From an uncultured Clostridia bacterium (GTDB taxonomy: Bacteria > Bacillota_A > Clostridia > Oscillospirales > Oscillospiraceae): a DNA stretch of 12,911 bases. This document shows, piece after piece, positions 6,046 through 11,567 of the stretch. The notes under the pieces are model-generated. The model searched no databases. It saw only the letters and a program-made list of their open reading frames with translations, and was not told the origin of the DNA. Location of the stretch: assembly GCA_947166955.1 (NCBI GenBank), contig CAMVGI010000013.1, positions 1 to 12,911 on the forward strand, in the 5' to 3' direction. Position 1 is the first letter of the stretch. Every line of letters starts with the position of its first letter. Made by a program: the position numbers and the translations under genes.

Positions 6046-6629
6046 AAAAGTGCTTTGCTTTGTTCCTGACGGTGCTGCTGGCGCTGCTTTTGACCGCCTG
6101 CGGCGGTACTCCGGCGGCGCGGAAGGGAACGACGGGCGGTGCGCCGACGGTATCGCAGATCATGGAAAACGCGGCAACAGACGAACCGCCTCTGCCATCG
6201 TCCGCCGCCGACGCAGCGCTTCCGTCCGCACAGCCGGAGGAGCTTCCCGAAACGCCGGAGATGTTGCCGCAGGAGGAACCGCTGCCGCGAGCGGACGGCG
6301 TGGACATCGATCTCACGCAGATGAACGCCACGATGGTTTTTGCCGAGGTGTCGAACATCATGTATATGCCCGACGACTACATCGGCAAGATCATCCGTAT
6401 GAACGGCATGGCGGTATCTTCGACCGATCCGGAGACAGGGATCACCTACCACGCGGTCATCATCCGCGACGCCACCGCCTGCTGCGCGTCGGGACTGGAC
6501 TATGTTCTCGCAGAAGGGCAGGAATATCCGCCGAACGAGTCGGACGTCACTGTTACGGGAGAATTCGAGCTGTATGAGGAGAACGGGCTTTTCTATGTTC
6601 AACTCAAGGACGCGGTGCTGGGCGCGTGA
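6042..6629 (+). CDS. Lipoprotein with OB-like C-terminal domain and CC motif, zinc operon
   Basis: A 195-residue protein beginning with a lipoprotein signal (MKKCFALFLT... LLLTAC, lipid-modified Cys20), then a Pro/Glu/Ala-rich low-complexity linker (about 25-88) and a compact domain (about 92-195). The domain has strands GKIIRMNGMAV, HAVIIRDATACCASG and DVTVTGEFELYEE, the layout of an OB-like fold; it resembles the C-terminal domain of YcgQ/TIGR03943-type proteins, which also carry a CC pair. Cys147 and Cys148 are possible metal ligands. Translational overlap with znuB and membership of the Zur-type operon suggest an accessory role in extracellular zinc capture or transfer (inference). It is the last gene before a strong terminator. 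Confidence 0.7.
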   Translation: MKKCFALFLTVLLALLLTACGGTPAARKGTTGGAPTVSQIMENAATDEPPLPSSAADAALPSAQPEELPETPEMLPQEEPLPRADGVDIDLTQMNATMVFAEVSNIMYMPDDYIGKIIRMNGMAVSSTDPETGITYHAVIIRDATACCASGLDYVLAEGQEYPPNESDVTVTGEFELYEENGLFYVQLKDAVLGA

Positions 6630-6691
6630 TGACGCTGCGGCAATATGTAGAAATTCGGCAAAGCGGCTTTCGCTTATGATATAGCCGACAA

Positions 6692-6736
6692 AAAAACGCC
6701 GCCGGCCCGTTTATTTCACGGGCCGGCGGCGTTTTT
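6692..6736 (+). terminator. Strong bidirectional terminator after the zinc operon
   Basis: An 18-bp perfect stem, AAAAACGCCGCCGGCCCG (6692-6709) paired with CGGGCCGGCGGCGTTTTT (6719-6736), extends to 19 bp with the adjoining T-A pair. The T run at the end on either strand makes it a rho-independent terminator usable in both directions. It ends the zinc operon 62 bases after the last stop codon. Confidence 0.9.
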
Positions 6737-6756
6737 GTAGCTTTTGATTCTTTTCG

Positions 6757-6797
6757 TGTTCACGAATTGTTCACAGGCAATTTTAACTTGGTTTTAA
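6757..6797 (+). promoter_or_regulatory. Two sets of 11-bp-spaced direct repeats, response-regulator type
   Basis: TGTTCAC occurs at 6757-6763 and again at 6768-6774, and TTTTAA occurs at 6781-6786 and again at 6792-6797. Each pair is exactly 11 bp apart, one helical turn. This is the usual arrangement of operators for OmpR/PhoB-family response regulators, which bind tandem direct repeats. The sites lie directly upstream of a membrane-fusion protein gene, and such efflux operons in Firmicutes are often driven by two-component systems. No regulator gene is in the window. Confidence 0.5.
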
Positions 6798-6802
6798 GTA
6801 GT

Positions 6803-7345
6803 ATGCCTATCATAAGTTTCAAAGGCGCTAACCCCGCGAAAAAAGCGGTTCTCAAAAGCCGCGCGGGAGCAGCGGCGACACAGACAAGCTACATCACCGA
6901 GGCCGTGCGGGAGCGCACCATTGTCAAGTCCCTCGGCGGCAGCGGTACGCTCAACCCGGCAAATTCCTATACGGTGACGACGCTCATCGAGGGCGAGGTG
7001 CTCTCCGCAGACTTCGAGGAGGGCGACGTCGTGGAAAAAGGCACGGTACTCTACGAGGTGGACAGCTCGGACACCGCCAACAACATCGAGCGCGCCCAGA
7101 TCTCGTTGAGCCAGGCGCAGCGCAGCTACAGCACCACGGCGGAAAAGCAATACGTCAAATCGGACGTCGGCGGCGTGGTGGTTTCGCTCAACGTGCGCGT
7201 GGGCGACAAGGTCTCGCAGGGGCAGACGGTCGCCACCGTCCGCGACAGCGCGGTCATGACGCTGAAGGTGCCGTTCCCCGCGGACGACGCGGCAAACTTC
7301 TTTGTCGGCCAGGACGCAATAGAGAAAACGCCCGATTTCGAATGA
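6803..7345 (+). pseudogene. Truncated MacA/HlyD-type membrane-fusion protein
   Basis: The reading frame encodes about 180 residues with the beta-barrel and lipoyl-like halves of a periplasmic adaptor-type efflux subunit. Examples are GSGTLNPANSYTVTTL, GEVLSADFEEGDVVEKGTVLYEVDSSD, and the paired lipoyl half GVVVSLNVRVGDKVSQGQTVATV. Family members are normally well over 350 residues with an N-terminal membrane anchor. Here no membrane helix is present between the ATG at 6803 and the barrel, and the protein stops soon after VPFPADDAANFFVGQDA. The final eight residues (IEKTPDFE) are encoded by a hairpin at 7320-7363, so the original gene is cut at about 7319. No ABC ATPase or permease of the MacB type follows. 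It looks like a remnant; no clear Shine-Dalgarno precedes the ATG. Confidence 0.65.
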
Positions 7346-7363
7346 AATCAGGCGTTTTCTCTA
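7320..7363. terminator. 20-bp stem-loop, probable bidirectional terminator
   Basis: TAGAGAAAACGCCCGATTTC (7320-7339) pairs with GAAATCAGGCGTTTTCTCTA (7344-7363) around the loop GAAT, with a single C-A mismatch in 20 positions. TTTTCTCT at the 3' side on both strands gives each direction a U-rich tail. On the minus strand it lies 81 bases after the tyrosine phosphatase gene and can end it. On the plus strand its left arm supplies the last codons of the truncated membrane-fusion protein frame. Confidence 0.7.
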
Positions 7364-7443
7364 GCAGAATCAGAAAGATTTACGCTCTCGACACGCGGCT
7401 GCGGATTGATGCGGTCAAGGCGACAAGTATACGATTCGGGTTT

Positions 7444-7920
7444 TCACTGTTGGGTTTCATGGGTCCACCCTTTTCGCAGCTTTTCAAGCAGCCCGCGGCA
7501 CCCTTCCTCGACGTCGCGCCATGTTGCTTCGAAATCCCGCGTATACCATGGGTCTGCAACATCCCTTGGGTGGTCGGTATAGTCCATCAGCAAGTGGATC
7601 TTGCCCTCAGGATCACCTTGACAGATCCGGTGCATGTCGTGCAGGTTCTCCTGATCCATGCCGATGATCAGATCGTATTGCGCGTAGTCCGGATAGCGCA
7701 TCAGCCGCGCAGTTTTCCCTTCGCATCCGATGCCATGCTCGGCGAGCTTCTTTCTCGCCGGAGCATAGACGGGATTCCCGATCTCCTCGGTGGTCGTCGC
7801 TGCGGAGGAAATGAGTATTTCTTTGCGAAGGCCGGCTTTCTCCACCATATCCTTCATTACGAACTCCGCCATCGGGCTGCGGCAGATGTTGCCGTGGCAC
7901 ACAAAGAGAATTCTTATCAT
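7444..7920 (-). CDS. Low-molecular-weight protein tyrosine phosphatase
   Basis: A 158-residue cytoplasmic enzyme of full family length. The P-loop is C8-H-G-N-I-C-R14-S, the CX5R(S/T) signature with nucleophile Cys8 and phosphate-binding Arg14. Asp123 in VADPWY is the general acid in the usual D-P-W/Y context. It hydrolyses phosphotyrosine or, in some Firmicutes relatives, phosphoarginine in proteins; which one applies cannot be told here. The gene begins at ATG 7918-7920 with an AAAGG about 13 bases upstream, a weak and distant site. It lies alone on the minus strand in a region of broken genes yet appears intact. Confidence 0.92.
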   Translation of the reverse strand: MIRILFVCHGNICRSPMAEFVMKDMVEKAGLRKEILISSAATTTEEIGNPVYAPARKKLAEHGIGCEGKTARLMRYPDYAQYDLIIGMDQENLHDMHRICQGDPEGKIHLLMDYTDHPRDVADPWYTRDFEATWRDVEEGCRGLLEKLRKGWTHETQQ

Positions 7921-7951
7921 TCGTATCTACCAACCTTTCGTCGGCTTCAGT

Positions 7952-7988
7952 TTGACACTCCCCTGGCTTTAGTCATGGGGAGTGTCAA
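7952..7988. mobile_element. Hairpin resembling an IS200/IS605-type element end
   Basis: TTGACACTCCCC (7952-7963) pairs perfectly with GGGGAGTGTCAA (7977-7988) around a 13-base loop containing GGCTTTAGTCA. Such a subterminal hairpin, with a GGCTTTAG/CTAAAGCC core and a terminal TCAA, is characteristic of IS200/IS605 (tnpB-type) ends. No transposase or tnpB gene is visible nearby, so this would be a solo end. The right arm overlaps the stop codon of the zeta-toxin remnant (7985-7987), so it could instead act as that gene's terminator. Confidence 0.4.
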
Positions 7989-8288
7989 GAATAGTTGTTG
8001 TATTTTGAAACACCGGTGAGGTTTTCAATGGCAGAAGCGCTCCAAAACCTGTTTTCCCACCGATAGTACCGGTCTTTCCTCTTCTTGAAAATACGGAACG
8101 GCTCGGCAGTATTGTCGTAAACATGAAGAATGTCACAAACCTCAACAATTCGAGGGATAAGCGAAAGCGCCTTATCGTAACGCTTTCGGATTTTCTCCTT
8201 TTGCCATTCTCGTAATCGTGGACTTCCCGCTGCCGTTGGGGCCTGCAAAGAACATGACTTCTGGAAGCCGATTATTGTGCTCCGACAT
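7985..8288 (-). pseudogene. Zeta-toxin-like ATPase/kinase gene with internal deletion
   Basis: Reading the minus strand from ATG 8288, the first 26 residues include MFFAGPNGSGKSTIT, a complete Walker A motif of a zeta-toxin-like P-loop kinase. That frame then runs to a stop at 8172-8174. A second frame, from about 8215 down to 7985, encodes EKIRKRYDKALSLIPRIVEV, then CDILHVYDNTAEPFRIFKK and a Trp/Tyr-rich tail, which match the C-terminal half of the same family. The central portion with the catalytic Asp/Arg region, roughly 100 residues, is missing and the two ends are out of frame. Zeta toxins phosphorylate UDP-N-acetylglucosamine or related targets. The start overlaps the upstream small gene by 17 bases, as expected for a two-gene module. 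The remnant cannot encode an active toxin. Confidence 0.7.
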
Positions 8289-8469
8289 ATTCACGCCTCC
8301 CGTCCGGATACTCAAGATAGGCCTTCTTTGCAATCTCATCGTATCTGGCAGTTGGCAGCCCCTTGATTCGCCTTATTTCCTCATCAATACGGATAGACGC
8401 TTTAAACCGCTCTGTGAGCTCGTCATCAGAGATTCCGCAAGTGGAATCCAATTCGTTGATTTCGGACAT
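8272..8469 (-). CDS. Small putative antitoxin or partner of the zeta-like toxin
   Basis: A 65-residue acidic/basic mixed protein, MSEINELDSTCGISDDELTE followed by RFKASIRIDEEIRRIKGLPT and a tail ending in DGRREYVGAQ. It has no membrane segment and looks helical in its middle part. It is preceded by a strong GGGGGAGGTG ribosome site 7 bases before the ATG, and by a plausible promoter. Its 3' end overlaps the zeta-like gene by 17 bases. Small proteins in this position next to zeta-type kinases are commonly their antitoxins, but I do not recognise the family with certainty. It remains intact while its partner is broken. Confidence 0.65.
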   Translation of the reverse strand: MSEINELDSTCGISDDELTERFKASIRIDEEIRRIKGLPTARYDEIAKKAYLEYPDGRREYVGAQ

Positions 8470-8517
8470 TTAGAGCACCTCCCCCAAAAGGGCATAACCA
8501 TCATTTTACCTGCCTAT

Positions 8518-8545
8518 ATAATACCACAAGATAACAATTTTTCAA
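8518..8545 (-). promoter_or_regulatory. Promoter of the zeta-like module
   Basis: On the minus strand TTGAAA (8540-8545) is followed after 16 bases by TATTAT (8518-8523), a reasonable sigma-A match. It lies about 49 bases upstream of the small gene's start codon in an AT-rich patch that contrasts with the GC-rich surroundings. Confidence 0.5.
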
Positions 8546-8563
8546 CAGCGAAACATGAAATAT

Positions 8564-8589
8564 GCGCCCTTAGCTCAGTTGGCAGAGCA
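8564..8589 (+). tRNA. 5' fragment of a tRNA gene (acceptor strand and D-arm only)
   Basis: GCGCCCT (8564-8570), TA, then the D-arm GCTC-AGTTGGCA-GAGC (8573-8588) is an unmistakable tRNA 5' region. After A8589 the sequence no longer follows a tRNA: GGATG/CATCC can pair but around a 10-base loop, and no T-arm (GTTCGA-type) or complementary 3' acceptor strand AGGGCGC appears downstream. The CTGAAA inside that loop recalls a tRNA-Phe anticodon loop, but the identity cannot be assigned. The break is immediately followed by an IS200/IS605-like hairpin, suggesting that an insertion or associated deletion removed the 3' half. Confidence 0.65.
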
Positions 8590-8611
8590 AAGGATGCCTG
8601 AAAGGACATCC

Positions 8612-8660
8612 GTGACATGCTCCCACCGCCTATGCTTCGCATAGAGGCGGGGGATTCCCG
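8612..8660 (+). mobile_element. IS200/IS605-like end hairpin next to the broken tRNA
   Basis: GTGACATGCTCCC is followed by a stem CCGCCTATGC (8626-8635) with GCATA-GA-GGCGG (8639-8650), a three-base loop and a 2-base bulge, and then GGGATTCCCGC. The pattern GACATGCTCCC, GC-rich hairpin, GGGATTC is common at ends of IS200/IS605-family (tnpB) elements in Firmicutes. No transposase gene is present, so it is at most a solo or decayed end. The assignment is by pattern memory only. Confidence 0.4.
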
Positions 8661-8755
8661 CTCGATGGACGCAACCGCCCAAGCATAAACGGACTATCCC
8701 CGTGTGTCCCGTGGTTCTAACTTTGGACTAATTGACGAACAATAGAACGTATCAA
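8661..8755. other. Non-coding stretch between the decayed zone and the GNAT operon
   Basis: I see no coding region with a ribosome site, no RNA gene and no repeat in these bases. Together with the tRNA fragment, the element-like hairpin, and the promoter palindrome that follows, they make up the gene-free interval 8470-8885. The sequence is less GC-rich than the neighbouring genes, consistent with remnant or imported DNA. Confidence 0.5.
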
Positions 8756-8798
8756 ACCGCACCGCAGACTTGGCAAGTCTGCGGTGCGGTGCTATAAT
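8756..8798 (+). promoter_or_regulatory. Promoter embedded in a perfect 16-bp palindrome
   Basis: ACCGCACCGCAGACTT (8756-8771) and AAGTCTGCGGTGCGGT (8775-8790) are perfectly complementary around GGC. A promoter is superimposed: TTGGCA (8770-8775) matches the -35 at 5 of 6 positions and a perfect TATAAT lies at 8793-8798 after 17 bases. The -35 therefore sits at the centre of the inverted repeat. This could be an operator for a dimeric regulator, or a terminator-type hairpin that happens to lie here. It is positioned to drive the gene run that starts at 8886. Confidence 0.6.
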
Positions 8799-8885
8799 AC
8801 ATACAATGTACCTCAACCTCTGTAAGTTTTTAGAGCCGATTGGAGCATGAGCATCTGTGAATCGATACCGCAAAGGAGAAGCAGT

Positions 8886-9290
8886 ATGGAGTATCAAATC
8901 ATCAGCGGCGCGGAGCAAATCGACCTTGACGAAGTCGTCCGGCTGCTCAAAACAACGTATTGGGCGAACCAGCGTTCCGCGGAGCAGATCGAGCGCTCCA
9001 TGCGCAATTCGTCGTGCTACGGCATCCGCCTTGACGGCGAAACGAAACTTGCCGGCTTTGCGAGAGTCATCAGCGATCGCGCGACCATGTTTTATCTCAG
9101 CGACGTGGTGATCGATCCGGAGCACCGGCACAAGGGACTTGGCAAGGCGCTGGTGTCGTATATCGTTTCGCTGCCGGAGTACGCCGGCCTTCGCGGGCTG
9201 CTGCTGACGAAGGACGCGCACGGGCTGTATGAGAAATACGGCTTTGAGACGGTCAACGACAGGGCGATGGTGAGAGCTCCCAATCACTGA
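8886..9290 (+). CDS. GNAT-family N-acetyltransferase
   Basis: A 134-residue acetyl-CoA-dependent acyltransferase. Motif A is visible as SDVVIDPEHRHKGLGKALVS (72-91), where R81-H-K-G-L-G86 is the R/Q-x-x-G-x-G/A loop that grips the coenzyme A pyrophosphate. AHGLYEKYGF (111-120) is the usual motif B end. Length and layout are those of a single-domain GNAT; the acceptor is unknown. The ATG at 8886 follows AAAGGAG (8872-8878) by 7 bases; an upstream in-frame ATG at 8847 has no ribosome site. It is the first gene after the palindromic promoter, 27 bases before the next gene. Confidence 0.9.
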   Translation: MEYQIISGAEQIDLDEVVRLLKTTYWANQRSAEQIERSMRNSSCYGIRLDGETKLAGFARVISDRATMFYLSDVVIDPEHRHKGLGKALVSYIVSLPEYAGLRGLLLTKDAHGLYEKYGFETVNDRAMVRAPNH

Positions 9291-9317
9291 ACGAATCTGC
9301 GAAAGCGAGATAATGAT

Positions 9318-10070
9318 ATGAGCGTTGAAAACGGCGAATGGATCATGCGGGGGCTGGATTGGGACGACCCTTACCGCATCCGTACCTGGCGCGAGCTGGT
9401 GAACTGGATCAACGAAGTCGGATTTCTGCCGCTCTTCGGCAACGAGATCAAAGGCTTCTCCGTGGAGGAACACGTCTCGCCCGACTATTGGTGGACGGGC
9501 GACGCCGAGCAGGACCCGTGGGAGTGGCGCGAGATCATCGCGCGCAGCCGCGAAGTCGCCTACGGCAAGTTCTTCGGCAAGAAGGCGGGCTTTATCAGCC
9601 TTGCATGGCTGCCGTACTTTGCCAACTGCCGCAGAGACGGGTACGATTTCGACTCCCGCTATGACGAGGGGCTTGCGAATGCGCGCAGCAAGCAGATCAT
9701 GGACGTCTTCGCCGATCCGGAGCATGACGGCGCGTGGAAGGACGACCTGATCTTTTCCACGGAACTCAAAAAGCGCGCGGGCTTCGGCAAGGAGGGCGCG
9801 AAGAACTTCCCCGGTATCCTTACCGAGCTCCAGATGCAGCTCTACCTTGTGGTCGTGGACTTTAAGCGCCGCCAGAACAAGCGCGGCGGCGAGTACGGCA
9901 TGCCGGTTTCGATCCTGCTTCCTCCCGAAGCCGTGTGGGGCTACGACGCCGCAGCCTCCGCCTATGGCGAAGCGCCGGAGACGTCGGCAAAGCGGATTGC
10001 CGGACAGATCATGAAGCACTGGCCCGCCGCCGATGAAAAGGCGGTATGGCGGATGGTCGGAAAGCGGTGA
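9318..10070 (+). CDS. AlkZ-related protein (uncharacterised, possible DNA glycosylase relative)
   Basis: A 250-residue, Trp- and Tyr-rich soluble protein with long conserved-looking blocks: INEVGFLPLFGNEIKGFSVE (31-50), WWTGDAEQDPWEWREIIARS (58-77), AYGKFFGKKAGFISLAWLPY (81-100) and LTELQMQLYLVV (168-179). I recognise these as a clostridial family usually named AlkZ-related, after AlkZ/YcaQ-type DNA glycosylases that repair alkylated or cross-linked DNA. The relationship is distant and an active site cannot be assigned. A Q-M-Q at 172-174 recalls the AlkZ QxQ motif but lies towards the C-terminus, not near the N-terminus as in true AlkZ. The start at 9318 has only a weak purine stretch upstream. 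It is probably cotranscribed with the GNAT gene. Confidence 0.6.
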   Translation: MSVENGEWIMRGLDWDDPYRIRTWRELVNWINEVGFLPLFGNEIKGFSVEEHVSPDYWWTGDAEQDPWEWREIIARSREVAYGKFFGKKAGFISLAWLPYFANCRRDGYDFDSRYDEGLANARSKQIMDVFADPEHDGAWKDDLIFSTELKKRAGFGKEGAKNFPGILTELQMQLYLVVVDFKRRQNKRGGEYGMPVSILLPPEAVWGYDAAASAYGEAPETSAKRIAGQIMKHWPAADEKAVWRMVGKR

Positions 10071-10087
10071 ACCAAAGTGGTGAGACA

Positions 10088-11221
10088 ATGAACATCTTTG
10101 AAGCGATCAAGAACGACGATCTTGAGCAGGTCAAGGCGCTGGTGGAGGCCGATCCCGCGTGCGTCAACGCGATCGCGCCAAAAAAACCGGCGGACACGAA
10201 AGGCATGTCGCCCTTGCAGGTGGCCGTAACGACGGGATGGCACCGGAAAATCGCGTGGTATCTTTTGGAACACGGCGCGGACGTCAATTTCATCGAGCCG
10301 ATAGAGCTCCAGCGCTATCAAGCAGACCCGGTGCTCTTTGACGTGGCGCAGGTCGCCGTCCGCAACGCGCGCAGACTTGAACGGGATCCGGCGACGGGCG
10401 AGTATCGCATGATGCACACGAAAGAAGACGCCGACGAGGCGTTCGCCTTCCTCGAAGCGGTCGTGGAGCACGGTGCGGATACGAAGATGACGGATTACTA
10501 CGATAACGGCGTCATGAGCCGCGTTCTGTTTGCCGCGGACAATGTATATCCCGATCCGGAGTACACCGCTTACAAGCATACGGACGAGCAGGACGAGGAT
10601 TTGCTGCGCATTTTCAGGTTCCTTTTGGACAGCGGAGCGGAAAAAGAGACCGTCTCCAAAGTCTCGAAGACGAACAACACCGGGATGTATCAAGGAAAGC
10701 CCATCTGGCAGCTGGTCGGAGGGCTGTTTGGAGCGGACGGACGCGGCGATTCGCTTTGCGCGGTGCTCGCCGAATACCCGCGCAGCGTGGTCGAGTACAG
10801 CATCGTGGCGGGCAGCCCCTCGTCCTGCCGGGGCTGCGAGGCGCATCGGGCGGCGCTGAAGCAGGCGTTTCGCAAATTCGCCGAAGACGACGGGGAAACG
10901 AGCTATGACGTTATCGCGGCGAGAGGAAAGCAGATCGACGCCGCAAAGCTGTTCGCGCCGGCGTGCGAGGCGGAGGCGCTGAACTATCGGGGCGCGTTTT
11001 TGCATCCGCCACACGGGGTCAAATATACCGACGCGGATTTTGACAGAGTCAACGCCGCGCTGTTCCCGAACGGCGCGGACAAGCTTGAGGTCTATGAGTG
11101 GACGACCGACTGGTCGAATTACTTCGACGACGGACACGAGTGGTGGGGCGCTTTGTGCCTGACCGTTTACGACAAGAGCACGGGCCGCTTCGTCGTGATT
11201 TTGGCGTCGGCAACGGACTGA
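10088..11221 (+). CDS. Ankyrin-repeat protein of unknown function
   Basis: A 377-residue cytoplasmic protein. The N-terminal part shows ankyrin helices: NIFEAIKNDDLEQVKALVEA (2-21), then G39-M-S-P-L-Q-V-A-V-T-T-G-W with YLLEHGADVNFIE (58-70). Later degenerate copies include FLEAVVEHGADTKMTD and FLLDSGAEKE. The middle has an SCRGCEAH segment with two cysteines. The last 60 residues are aromatic-rich and end in WWGALCLTVYDKSTGRFVVI followed by LASATD. Ankyrin proteins usually bind another protein; the partner is unknown. An in-frame ATG at 10046 lies inside the preceding gene and is less likely than 10088, which is preceded by GGTGAG. It sits 17 bases after the AlkZ-related gene. Confidence 0.7.
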   Translation: MNIFEAIKNDDLEQVKALVEADPACVNAIAPKKPADTKGMSPLQVAVTTGWHRKIAWYLLEHGADVNFIEPIELQRYQADPVLFDVAQVAVRNARRLERDPATGEYRMMHTKEDADEAFAFLEAVVEHGADTKMTDYYDNGVMSRVLFAADNVYPDPEYTAYKHTDEQDEDLLRIFRFLLDSGAEKETVSKVSKTNNTGMYQGKPIWQLVGGLFGADGRGDSLCAVLAEYPRSVVEYSIVAGSPSSCRGCEAHRAALKQAFRKFAEDDGETSYDVIAARGKQIDAAKLFAPACEAEALNYRGAFLHPPHGVKYTDADFDRVNAALFPNGADKLEVYEWTTDWSNYFDDGHEWWGALCLTVYDKSTGRFVVILASATD

Positions 11222-11239
11222 AGTCGAGAGGAGCGCGGC

Positions 11240-11551
11240 ATGAAAACAAAAAAACGGGGCAATAACTGGACGGCGTATTATGACGCGGAAACGGGGCGGT
11301 ACTTCGCCGAGATCATGTACACCAGCCGCGAGGGACGCGAGCAGTACGACTATGAGATCACGCAGGATATTTACAGCCGGCTGGGCACGTTCGGCGACGA
11401 CACGGACAACGAACGGCTGATCAAAACCGCGAAGAGAACGTACTCGTTTGAGAATACGATGTACGGCACGCTCGGGCCCGAGAGAACGGTCTGGGATGAA
11501 GAAGCAAACGAAACGATGATTGCGGCGGTTCGCAAGCAGGAGAAGAATTGA
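11240..11551 (+). CDS. Small protein of unknown function, downstream partner of the ankyrin gene
   Basis: A 103-residue soluble, charged and Tyr-rich protein (MKTKKRGNNWTAYYDAETGR at the start), with no signal peptide and no membrane segment. No family is recognised. GAGGAGCG ends about 5 bases before the ATG, an adequate ribosome site. The gene begins 18 bases after the ankyrin gene. Its Y-D-A-E-T-G-R-Y segment resembles the Y-D-K-S-T-G-R-F segment at the end of the ankyrin protein, hinting at a shared small beta-rich module. Confidence 0.6.
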   Translation: MKTKKRGNNWTAYYDAETGRYFAEIMYTSREGREQYDYEITQDIYSRLGTFGDDTDNERLIKTAKRTYSFENTMYGTLGPERTVWDEEANETMIAAVRKQEKN

Positions 11552-11567
11552 TTGCGGGAGCGGCAGC

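Noticed and set aside
7342..8019. 225-residue plus-strand frame over the phosphatase region
   Set aside because: It is the reverse of the intact CX5R phosphatase gene and shows no family features.
7985..8660. A complete IS200/IS605 element between the two hairpins
   Set aside because: The interval contains the zeta-like module and a tRNA fragment but no tnpA or tnpB sequence, so a whole element cannot be claimed.
8694..10088. 464-residue minus-strand frame over the GNAT and AlkZ-related genes
   Set aside because: Both plus-strand genes have family motifs, so this is an antisense shadow.
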